DNA from: Bacteroidales bacterium
Lineage (GTDB): Bacteria > Bacteroidota > Bacteroidia > Bacteroidales > VadinHA17
Direction of reading: 5' to 3'
Length of the DNA: 45,905 nucleotides
Assembly: GCA_019429325.1 (NCBI GenBank)
Contig: JAHYJA010000005.1
Span: 1-45,905, forward strand
Below the pieces are notes generated by a model that saw nothing but the letters and a program-made list of their open reading frames with translations, was not told the origin of the DNA and did no database searches. The position numbers and the translations under genes were made by a program. Shown here piece by piece: positions 27,652 to 35,427 of this stretch. How positions within the stretch are numbered: position 1 is the first letter of the stretch; every line of letters begins with the position of its first letter.

Positions 27652-28767
27652 TCACCAGAATCTGACAACCTCCCAATATGCCTTTTTGGGTTTAAGGTCC
27701 TCATCGAACAGCAAGGGGTAACATTTTCTTTCCCGCCGGTCGAGCCAGCTATGCCTGTCGGAGATATTCCAGAAGGTTACTCCGGTGATAAAATCTTTCT
27801 TTTCCCGAAACATGTCAAAAGCCGTTCTGTAAAAATCCATCTGCTTCTGCTCTCTTTCGGGAGTGAATCCCATATTGATTGTATCATTTCTCGATGCATA
27901 TATTGACACATCAAGCTCTGTTATCTGTATTTCCAGACCCAGGGAGGAGAATTTATCAATTGATTCCCTGATTTCCTGAGCGGGGGGGTTACTGATATTC
28001 CAATGACCCTGAAGACCAACGCCATGCACCGGCACCCCTTCTTCAATCAATTTCTTAAGCAGATTGTAAATTTTTTCCCGTTTTACCGGATTCTCAGTGT
28101 TATAGTCGTTATAAAAAAGCACAGCACCGGGGTCAGCTTCGTGGGCCCATTGAAAAGCCTTTGAAATGTATTCCTCACCGCATATGTTATACCACAGCGA
28201 CTCCCTGAAGATTTTTGCAGGATCCTGGTCGTCAGTTACTGCTTCATTTAAAACATCCCATGCATATATTTTCCCTTTATACCGCGTAACAACCTGTTTA
28301 ATGTGATCCTGCAACCTTGCCAGGGCTGTTTCCCTGGTAACCTGGTTCCCCTGAGAATCCTGAAACATCCATGCTCCGGTCTGGTTATGCCAGCAGAGTG
28401 TGTGACCGCGTACTTTCATTCCATATACCTGTGCAAAGTCAACAATCAGGTCCGCATGTTCCCAGAAATATCTGTTCTCTTCAGGGTGAATCGGACCCGG
28501 CTTCATAGCATTTTCAGCAGTGAGGCTGTTAAAATGTTTCCGGATCAGTTCTGCCTGATCTCCATCGAGAGAATTTGGTGCCACAGCCACTCCGACTGGA
28601 AAATATCCCATATAGAAGTCTTTCAGGCCTTTAAGGCTGTCTGATTCAATTGAAGCCTTTTCCCTGCCGCAAGCCCCGCAGCTGCTCGCTAAAACGATAA
28701 TAACACCTGATGCAACAAGCGAAATCAGGGTTATTAACCTTACTGATAAAAATTGTCTGTTTTTCAT
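27652..28767 (-). CDS. GH10 endo-1,4-beta-xylanase, lipoprotein
   Basis: 371 residues, complete. Lipobox LASSC (Cys30). The GH10 barrel starts at FPVGVAVAPNSL; the acid/base Glu is in AWDVLNEAV and the nucleophile Glu in IQITELDVS; substrate-binding HTLCWHNQ and the end GVTFWNISDRHSWL are also present. It cuts the backbone of xylan. Being a lipoprotein it should act at the outer membrane or periplasm. Together with the CE15 esterase at 33876-35144 it points to glucuronoxylan use. No internal loss. Confidence 0.95.
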   Translation of the reverse strand: MKNRQFLSVRLITLISLVASGVIIVLASSCGACGREKASIESDSLKGLKDFYMGYFPVGVAVAPNSLDGDQAELIRKHFNSLTAENAMKPGPIHPEENRYFWEHADLIVDFAQVYGMKVRGHTLCWHNQTGAWMFQDSQGNQVTRETALARLQDHIKQVVTRYKGKIYAWDVLNEAVTDDQDPAKIFRESLWYNICGEEYISKAFQWAHEADPGAVLFYNDYNTENPVKREKIYNLLKKLIEEGVPVHGVGLQGHWNISNPPAQEIRESIDKFSSLGLEIQITELDVSIYASRNDTINMGFTPEREQKQMDFYRTAFDMFREKKDFITGVTFWNISDRHSWLDRRERKCYPLLFDEDLKPKKAYWEVVRFW

Positions 28768-28844
28768 TCGTGTAAGTTACAAAATCTTAATTACCCGACT
28801 TTATTTTCAGCGCCGTTTTTTTAACAAGGCAGGGCTCCTTGAGT

Positions 28845-29100
28845 GGTGCAATCTTTTATCCCTGGCTCCTGCCCGGGATTTTCGGTTAATTCCTCTATGA
28901 TTCCTGAGATTTCCCCGATCTTGTTACCATGGTTTGTATTTGTGTTCAGTATATATGTTGAATCACAAACCATTCGCATACAAGTAAGATAAATGAGGAG
29001 TTGCTGTTTCTCCTCTTCACTCAGATGACCGGTTCGGATCCACGATCTGCTGCAAATTGCTTTCTTAAATGTGTTTGCCATTCTTCCACACTCATCCCGT
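28845..29100 (-). pseudogene. Remnant of a second SWIM-SNF2 helicase gene (three fused pieces)
   Basis: Aligning by eye with the intact gene at 30520-32811 shows three pieces in gene order. The N-terminal piece GMSVEEWQT…RKQFAAD is at 29041-29100. The middle helicase segment IRTGHLSEEE to IIEELTENPG is at about 28870-29040. A short piece resembling the gene end lies near 28850-28875. About 1.3 kb is missing between the first two and about 0.7 kb between the last two. The second join falls in a shared word (CCCGGGATT in the middle segment, CCCAGGATT at the gene end), which suggests a short-homology deletion. It is the clearest proof in the window that a gene lost its middle while keeping its ends. 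Confidence 0.8.
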
Positions 29101-29135
29101 AAACGGAACAGGCTCACAAGATGGATTGATTGTCC

Positions 29136-29178
29136 CGACCCTTCGGTCGCCAGAGTGATCATGCGATCCTCAGATCGC
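29136..29178. repeat. Two small hairpins before the transporter gene
   Basis: CGACC-CTTC-GGTCG (29136-29149 region) and GCGATC-CTCA-GATCGC (29163-29178), followed by another GATCGC word. They lie between the SNF2 remnant and the transporter start. Role unknown. Confidence 0.5.
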
Positions 29179-29222
29179 GAGATCGCAAGATTATTTCCCT
29201 ACCTTTGCGCTTTCCAAGAACC

Positions 29223-30515
29223 GTGGTTATTACCGAAGGACTGACATACCGCAGGATATTCCTTTTCTGGGGGCCGCTGGCACTTACATGGCTGATGATG
29301 GCCCTGGAGCAGCCAATCCTCATTGCTTTTATCGCCCGGCTGAGTGAAGCAAAATATAACCTCGCTGCCTTTGGTATAGCAGGATCGTTTGCCATGATAA
29401 TAGAAGCCCCCATAATTATGCTGATGAGCGCCTCTACAGCACTTGTCACGGGACGCCACTCCTATATAAAGCTCAAAAGATTCACGGATATTCTCAATGC
29501 AGGCATTACTGCTTTCCAGCTGATAGTTCTTTTCCCTCCGGTATTCAACTATATTGTTATCGTACTGATGGATGTGCCGGCAGAAGTGGCCAGGATTGCC
29601 CACATTGCGCTGCTTATTTTTCTTCCCTGGGCTGCATCGATAGGTTACAGGAGATTCTACCAGGGGATCCTCATCAGGAATAACCTTACGCGACGGGTAA
29701 CATACGGGACCATGGTACGCTTGTCAGTTATTGTGGTCGCCGGATTAATCCTTTATTTCGCAGGAGCCAAAGGGGCATACGTCGGAGCGGGAGCAATGTC
29801 GATAGCAGTGATCTGTGAAGCCATAGCCACCAGGTTAATGGTTTCCCGCACCCTGAAGGATCTTCATCTTAAGGAAGATACAGAGAACGGCAGCATGCGT
29901 TTAAGATCAATTGCAAAGTTTTACTATCCTCTTGCACTTACGTCAATACTGTCGCTTGGCGTGCATCCCTTTGTCACTTTCTTCCTTGGCCGGAGCTATA
30001 TGGCGCTGGAGTCGCTGGCTGTTCTTCCTGTTGTGAGTTCCCTGGTATTCATTTTCAGAAGCATGGGACTATCATACCAGGAGGTTAATATTGCCCTTAT
30101 TGGAAAGCAGAAACAGAACTACACACTGTTGAGGAATTTTGCCATCTATCTCGGAATAGCTGTTACTTTCCTGATCTCTGTTCTGGCTTTCACCCCTCTT
30201 GCCGATCTGTGGTTTATAAACATTTCCGGCCTCAGCAAGGAACTTGCTGATCTGTCGTACCTTCCGCTTAAGATAATGATCCTCCTTCCGGCACTGACGG
30301 TACTGCTGAATTTTCAGAGATCTTCCCTCATAATCAACGGGACCACGGGCCCCATCTCGGTGGCTACAGCATTGGAACTTGCCGGGATAATTGTGGTATT
30401 GCTCGTATGTGTGGTATTCCTCAACATGACCGGTGTGGTTGCAGCTTCAATTGCCTTCATGATCGGCCGGAGCATGTCGAACCTGTACCTTTGTCACATT
30501 GCTCCACGGGTGTGA
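29223..30515 (+). CDS. Polytopic membrane transporter, MATE/MOP-like (ANKH-related)
   Basis: About 430 residues with some twelve hydrophobic segments. The start RIFLFWGPLALTWLMMALEQ and the motifs LSEAKYNLAAFGIAGSFAMI and IEAPIIMLMSASTALVTG repeat the pattern of bacterial relatives of the progressive-ankylosis protein within the MOP/MATE exporter group. The frame is open from a TTG at 29130, but the first 31 codons fall in hairpins and have no homology; GTG at 29223 gives a natural start just before the first membrane segment. Substrate unknown (pyrophosphate/citrate efflux is known for animal ANKH, but this is not transferable). Complete. Confidence 0.7.
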   Translation: MVITEGLTYRRIFLFWGPLALTWLMMALEQPILIAFIARLSEAKYNLAAFGIAGSFAMIIEAPIIMLMSASTALVTGRHSYIKLKRFTDILNAGITAFQLIVLFPPVFNYIVIVLMDVPAEVARIAHIALLIFLPWAASIGYRRFYQGILIRNNLTRRVTYGTMVRLSVIVVAGLILYFAGAKGAYVGAGAMSIAVICEAIATRLMVSRTLKDLHLKEDTENGSMRLRSIAKFYYPLALTSILSLGVHPFVTFFLGRSYMALESLAVLPVVSSLVFIFRSMGLSYQEVNIALIGKQKQNYTLLRNFAIYLGIAVTFLISVLAFTPLADLWFINISGLSKELADLSYLPLKIMILLPALTVLLNFQRSSLIINGTTGPISVATALELAGIIVVLLVCVVFLNMTGVVAASIAFMIGRSMSNLYLCHIAPRV

Positions 30516-30519
30516 TCGT

Positions 30520-32811
30520 TTAGCCCTGACCCCTGCCCAGGATTATGGCTGCAACAGCTCTGATGATACCTCTTAATCTTGTGAAAAATGACCCTGAAGA
30601 AGCACTTACGGTTTTTTCTGCCTTGTTCTCGGATGATTTAGTGACTTCGCTATCAAGAAGATGATTCGTTATCGACACATTTTCCCCTTCGTCACTGTTT
30701 TTTGAGTCATTTTCTTCATTCTGAAGCAGGGATTGAAGCGAAGAGTTCTTAATAAAAGATTCCGTATTGATTTCAGTCAACGCTCTGACAGAATCCATAA
30801 ATCCCTCAAGCATAACACTATCTTTTCCCTCTTCTTCTATTACTCCTGTAAAGACAGACTTTTTAAAATCGAGCAGATACAATATGCGGTGTTCAATTGT
30901 ACCCCTTGAAATAAAATTGAACACATTTATGTGTTTTTTCTGACCGAGCCTGTATATCCGTCCTATTCTCTGCTCCAGCACCGCCGGGTTCCAGGGAAGA
31001 TCCATATTAATCAATATGTTTGCAGACTGGAGGTTAACGCCAACTCCTCCTGCATCAGTTGAAAGGAATATTTTCAACTCCGGATCCTTTCCGAACCTCT
31101 CAATAATGGCGTTTCTCTGGCTTGCTGGGATATCCCCGTTCAGGTATTCAAACGAGAGGTTTCTTTTATTGAGCTCCTTTATCAACAGGTCAAACATGCG
31201 TTTCCACTGACTGAAAATTACCAGTTTGTTCCCGGGATTTTCGGTCAGTTCTTCTATGATTTCTGAGATTTCCCCGATCTTGTTACCATGGTTTGTATTT
31301 GTGTTCAGTATATATGTTGAATCACAAACCATTCGCATACAATTAAGATAAATGAGGAGTTGCTGTCTCTCCTCTTCACTGAGATGACCGGTTCGGATCC
31401 ACTTGTTTACCAATTGTGATACATGATCATAGTAACTGTTATGATCTGCCATTTGCTCCCTGGTCATTTCCACAAAGAAATTTTTGTCAACTCTGTTGGG
31501 CAGCTGGCCGGCAATTTCTTTTTTGGTTCTTCTGATCAGAATCTCCTCTAATGTTTTATTAATATTCCTAAGGTTCCTGTAACCTGTCAACTTGCCATTC
31601 TCGTCTGTTACCTGATGATTATCAAGAAATTTAAACAATGCACCCAATCTGTACCTGTCAATATACTCAACTATGGAATGGATCTCGTCTATCCTGTTTT
31701 CAAGCGGCGTTCCGGTAAGAACTATTAAGTATTCTGATCTGATTTTCTTCACCGATTGCGCGGTTTGGGTTTTCCAGTTCTTAATCCTCTGCGCTTCATC
31801 AATGATCACCAGATCCGGTTTCCAGGCATAAATAAATTCCAGATCGTTTCTGCCGGCTCCGTAGCTGATAATCTTTATGAGATCTGTTTGGGCATATAAA
31901 TCTTTCCGTTTATGAATTAATCCTTCAACAATGGTTGACGTTCTGCCTGTAAATTTCTCGATTTCACTTTTCCACTGATATTTAAGGGAAGTAGGGCAAA
32001 TAATCAGGATTTTATTAACATTCAGATGTTTATGGAATAATTCAATCGCAGCAATAGTCTGAATGGTCTTCCCCAACCCCATATCGTCAGCCAGAAGTAC
32101 CCTGCCGGTCTCGAGAATTCGTATCACCCCGTCTTTCTGATAGGGATATAAGCGGGTGTCAATAAGGTCCTCGAAGACTTGGCTATCCCTGCCCTGCGGG
32201 AAGATATCAGCAATAAGTTTCTTCCTTTCTTCTTTTTTCCGATGCTGGTCGATCAACTGAAAGATATCAGGATATACCTTTATATCCGGATCGGTGATTT
32301 TTGCCTTGTGAATGAAAGAACCCAGCTCTGATAGTTTCGCCGGGAATAAAAATCCATCATCGTCAAAAATATCCCTTTCATCTTCGAAAACAGTAACTGA
32401 ATCTGCCTTTTTCAGCCGGATTCTCCTTTCCTTTCCATAAAAGACACTCAATGAAGAATATCCATTCTTTTGGCTTGCATTTAAATACTTTTTGTATTTT
32501 TTGAATCTCTCAAAATTCAGCAGTGTATATTCTATATGCTTGCAGGTGCCCAGATTGTTAATCGTGAAATCCGGACAGTTGCAGAAATGAAAGCTTTTAA
32601 TATTGTCTCTGATGGACACCTTATAGGTATTCCCGGATTCCGGGTTAAAGACTTCAAAGTCTGAGAAATATGGATGGTTCCCGATATTCTTTATCTTGAA
32701 ACGCTGATCTGCTGCAAATTGCTTTCTCAGCTGTGTTTGCCATTCTTCCACACTCATTCCGGAAGGTTTCCGCGAGTATGACACTCTGTCTTTTTTCGAA
32801 GGTTTTTGCAT
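30520..32811 (-). CDS. SNF2-family DEAD/DEAH helicase with SWIM zinc finger
   Basis: 763 residues. The SWIM motif lies near residues 80-95 (CNCPDFTI…GTCKHIEY). Helicase domain 1 has Walker A LLADDMGLGKTIQTIAA and motif II VIIDEAQRIK; domain 2 has LVIFSQWKRMFDLL, STDAGGVGVNLQ and motif VI QRIGRIYRLGQ. The C-terminal 90 residues are low-complexity and charged. It is an ATP-dependent DNA translocase of unknown job; related proteins occur both as housekeeping and as defence-associated genes. No methylase, nuclease or other defence partner is adjacent. Converges with the transporter (4-bp gap). A decayed paralogue lies at 28845-29100. Confidence 0.93.
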   Translation of the reverse strand: MQKPSKKDRVSYSRKPSGMSVEEWQTQLRKQFAADQRFKIKNIGNHPYFSDFEVFNPESGNTYKVSIRDNIKSFHFCNCPDFTINNLGTCKHIEYTLLNFERFKKYKKYLNASQKNGYSSLSVFYGKERRIRLKKADSVTVFEDERDIFDDDGFLFPAKLSELGSFIHKAKITDPDIKVYPDIFQLIDQHRKKEERKKLIADIFPQGRDSQVFEDLIDTRLYPYQKDGVIRILETGRVLLADDMGLGKTIQTIAAIELFHKHLNVNKILIICPTSLKYQWKSEIEKFTGRTSTIVEGLIHKRKDLYAQTDLIKIISYGAGRNDLEFIYAWKPDLVIIDEAQRIKNWKTQTAQSVKKIRSEYLIVLTGTPLENRIDEIHSIVEYIDRYRLGALFKFLDNHQVTDENGKLTGYRNLRNINKTLEEILIRRTKKEIAGQLPNRVDKNFFVEMTREQMADHNSYYDHVSQLVNKWIRTGHLSEEERQQLLIYLNCMRMVCDSTYILNTNTNHGNKIGEISEIIEELTENPGNKLVIFSQWKRMFDLLIKELNKRNLSFEYLNGDIPASQRNAIIERFGKDPELKIFLSTDAGGVGVNLQSANILINMDLPWNPAVLEQRIGRIYRLGQKKHINVFNFISRGTIEHRILYLLDFKKSVFTGVIEEEGKDSVMLEGFMDSVRALTEINTESFIKNSSLQSLLQNEENDSKNSDEGENVSITNHLLDSEVTKSSENKAEKTVSASSGSFFTRLRGIIRAVAAIILGRGQG

Positions 32812-32995
32812 GATGCCGTGATTTTTACAAAGATTAAAACAAATGGTAAGAATGAAAATTTATAAGGCTTTATTCTTTAATAAATTTTGAACACTAAACA
32901 AAGAGGATTGCACTATTTCAGAAATTCCATTTTCTCATTTTTTTTACCATACCTGTCAGCATGGATTTTCATATACTTACACAAAGGCGCAAATA

Positions 32996-33085
32996 ATGGA
33001 AATAACAGTAATTTGCCTTGCAGCATTCTTAACTGCGATCCTGACATTTTTTTCCGGATTTGGCCTGGGATCAGGAATTATTTAA
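32996..33085 (+). pseudogene. TauE/SafE sulfite-exporter family, 5' stub
   Basis: A 29-residue frame MEITVICLAAFLTAILTFFS, then GFGLGS, matches the first membrane helix and GFGLG motif of TauE/SafE permeases, then stops (GII-stop). The remaining roughly 220 residues are missing. It ends 10 bp before the DoxX start. Confidence 0.6.
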
Positions 33086-33095
33086 TAATCACGAT

Positions 33096-33539
33096 ATGAA
33101 GAGATTGAGTAAAGCAATAATTGTTCTTTTACACACAACCGATAATTACAGGTCGCTTATACCACGAATAATTGTCGGACTGGTCTTTATTTCTGAAGGG
33201 ATTCAGAAATTCCTTTTCCCGGAATTAGTTGGAGCAGGTAGGTTTGAAAAGATCGGTTTTTCAAATCCCGAATTCCTGGCTCTGTTTGTAGCCTCCTTTG
33301 AGATTATCTGCGGATTCATGGTCCTGACCGGATTCGTTATCCGGCTTGCATCTATTCCGCTGCTTACTATTATGGTAACTGCCATCATTACTACCAAGAT
33401 TCCCATTCTTCTGAACCGGGGTTTCTGGTCGATGGCGCACGAGTCGCGGACAGATTTCGCAATGTTGCTTCTGCTTGTTTATATGATTATTTATGGCTCA
33501 GGCAAGTGGTCGTTCGACAGGCTGTTCTCAAAACAATAA
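33096..33539 (+). CDS. DoxX family membrane protein
   Basis: 147 residues from ATG 33096 (MKRLSKAIIVLLH). Four membrane segments and the family signatures RIIVGLVFISEGIQKFLFPE and AHESRTDFAMLLLLVYMI are clear. DoxX-type proteins are small quinone- or redox-linked membrane proteins with uncertain function in Bacteroidota. It stands alone after the TauE stub. The upstream in-frame extension to 33060 is part of the stub region and not chosen. Confidence 0.85.
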   Translation: MKRLSKAIIVLLHTTDNYRSLIPRIIVGLVFISEGIQKFLFPELVGAGRFEKIGFSNPEFLALFVASFEIICGFMVLTGFVIRLASIPLLTIMVTAIITTKIPILLNRGFWSMAHESRTDFAMLLLLVYMIIYGSGKWSFDRLFSKQ

Positions 33540-33613
33540 TCTATAAATTCCGGTACTTCCAGCCGGTATTCAGTAACGAATTATTCATTAGACGGAAGAC
33601 CGAATAGGAACAA

Positions 33614-33689
33614 CAGTTGGCCAGCCTTCGCTGAAGCTTCGGCTGACAAAGCAGTTGGCCAGCCTTCGCTGAAGCTTCGGCTGACAAAG
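33614..33689. repeat. 38-bp tandem duplication containing a GCCTTCGC…AAGCTTCGGC hairpin
   Basis: Two identical 38-base units (33614-33651, 33652-33689), followed by two partial units that begin CAGTTGG. Each unit holds AGCCTTCGCTGAAGCTTCGG, whose arms match the first hairpin of the 147-bp repeat apart from one base. The whole stretch 33540-33875 is non-coding; it also contains CGCGGC-TTT-GCCGCG (33773-33787) and a GATCC/GGATC pair. Confidence 0.85.
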
Positions 33690-33875
33690 CAGTTGGCAGT
33701 TGGCAAGAAGTCAGAGGAGAGGTTATTAATATCATGATTGTGCCGATCCACAAATGGCGGATCGAGCATCCTCGCGGCTTTGCCGCGGGACATGATTGCC
33801 TGATCGCAAGATCTTTTCAAAAAAAAGAATAAATTTACCTCTGTAACTGCGTAACAAATTTTAAGCAATCCAACC

Positions 33876-35144
33876 ATGAATAAATCCCTTTTCCTCATTA
33901 TGTGCTTAATGATCTGTATCAGCAGATCACCTCTTGCTGCCCAGGAGTTTGTTGCCAATTACGACGAGTCGAAGGTATCAGCTTACACTTTACCAGATCC
34001 GCTGGTCTTCAATGAAGGTGATAAAGTAAGGAATGCAAAAGAGTGGGAAAAACGGCGGGCTGAGATTTTAAAGATTTTTGAAAATGAGGTTTATGGCGTA
34101 AGCCCAGGCTGGAAAGGTAAAATAATTCCGGCTGAGCTGTCATCAAAAACGGATGCCCTTGACGGTACAGCAATCCGGAAAGAGATAAAGCTCACTCTCA
34201 GGAACGGGTCGGAAGAACTGGATATGGTGATGCTGCTCTACCTTCCAGAGTCATCCGGTCCGGTTCCGCTCTTCCTGGGATATAATTTCGGGGGAAATCA
34301 CACTGTTACAGATGAGCCGGGTATCTCTGTCACGACCTCATGGATTAGGAACAATACCGCAAGTGGTGTAACAGGGAACAGGGCTTCGGAAGCCGGAAGG
34401 GGCAGTGACGCCTCCTCGTGGCAGGTTAAGGAGATTATCTCAAGGGGATACGGGCTTGCAACCATTTATTATGGTGATGTTGATCCGGATTTTGATGACG
34501 GGTTCAAGAACGGTGTGCACGGATTATTTGACCACCAGCCGGATAATGCCTCATGGGGCTCAATTGCGGCATGGGCATGGGGATTGTCGCGTGCCATGGA
34601 TTACATTGAAACTGTCACGGCCATTGATGCGGAAAAGGTAATTGTTATGGGTCACTCACGGCTCGGTAAAGCTGCCCTGTGGGCAGGTGCAACAGACCAG
34701 CGGTTCGCCGTCGTGATTTCAAATAACTCCGGATGCGGAGGAGCTGCACTATCAAAAAGAGCTTTCGGAGAGACCGTCGGAAGGATTAATTCGTCATTTC
34801 CCCATTGGTTCTGTGATAATTTCGGCAAGTACAACGAAAAAGAGGAGACACTTCCGGTTGACCAGCACCAGCTGCTCGCCCTTATTGCTCCCAGGCCTGT
34901 ATATGTAGCAAGCGCTGAAGATGACCAGTGGGCTGATCCGAAAGGAGAGTTCCTGTCCTGTGTTGCAGCATCACCGGTTTACACTCTTCTCGGAACCAAA
35001 GGATTCCCTGCCATTGAAATGCCGGCAGTCAATTCACCCGTTGCCGGCACCATCGGTTATCATATCAGAACCGGCGGACATAACGTCACACTGTACGACT
35101 GGACACAATACATCGATTTTGCCGACAGGCACCTGAAGAGATAA
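33876..35144 (+). CDS. CE15 glucuronoyl esterase
   Basis: 422 residues with a signal peptide (MNKSLFLIMCLMICISRSPL, then AA before QEF). The CE15 pattern is clear: nucleophile Ser in VMGHSRLGKAALW (here GHSRLG), SGCGGAALSKR, FPHWFCDNF, acidic residue in AEDDQWADPKGEF and catalytic His in RTGGHNVTLYDW. These enzymes cleave the ester between glucuronic acid on xylan and lignin alcohols. Full length. With the GH10 xylanase about 5 kb away it forms a xylan/lignin-carbohydrate toolset, though the two are not in one operon. Repeat copy 3 follows its stop by 14 bp. Confidence 0.88.
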   Translation: MNKSLFLIMCLMICISRSPLAAQEFVANYDESKVSAYTLPDPLVFNEGDKVRNAKEWEKRRAEILKIFENEVYGVSPGWKGKIIPAELSSKTDALDGTAIRKEIKLTLRNGSEELDMVMLLYLPESSGPVPLFLGYNFGGNHTVTDEPGISVTTSWIRNNTASGVTGNRASEAGRGSDASSWQVKEIISRGYGLATIYYGDVDPDFDDGFKNGVHGLFDHQPDNASWGSIAAWAWGLSRAMDYIETVTAIDAEKVIVMGHSRLGKAALWAGATDQRFAVVISNNSGCGGAALSKRAFGETVGRINSSFPHWFCDNFGKYNEKEETLPVDQHQLLALIAPRPVYVASAEDDQWADPKGEFLSCVAASPVYTLLGTKGFPAIEMPAVNSPVAGTIGYHIRTGGHNVTLYDWTQYIDFADRHLKR

Positions 35145-35158
35145 AATGAAAGTCCCGC

Positions 35159-35305
35159 AATCAAATGGTATGAACCCCAGAGCAAGCTCTGGACTCAAAG
35201 AACGGTGCAAGCACCGAGGAACCGAACCCCGCATCAGCGGGGTGAGCTCGGCGAAGCCAATTATACCTATTTTTCGCGTCCGCCGAAGCTTTACGCGAAG
35301 GCGGA
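35159..35305 (-). repeat. 147-bp multi-hairpin repeat, copy 3 (inverted)
   Basis: The reverse complement is identical to copies 1 and 2 over all 147 bases. It lies between the CE15 gene and the barrel/Ig-like gene. The CCAGAGC and CCCCGC hairpins come first here and could act as transcription attenuators for the esterase transcript, but there is no T tract directly after them. Confidence 0.9.
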
Positions 35306-35427
35306 TTAAACCAGCTCCGGGATCAGCATTGAGGCTTATTCTTCTACATTACAGTATTATCCTGTTAACTTGAGAATAAATCCTTCCCCTTTCCGTTATT
35401 GAGAAGATCTTCTTTAAACCTGACGTA

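Noticed and set aside
30520-32811. Phage-defence island around the SNF2 helicase
   Set aside because: No methylase, nuclease, PLD or other defence partner adjoins it; the neighbours are a transporter and a DoxX gene.
33581-33958. 125-residue minus-strand frame over the 38-bp tandem repeats
   Set aside because: It crosses repeats, hairpins and the CE15 start, and its sequence is repeat-derived.
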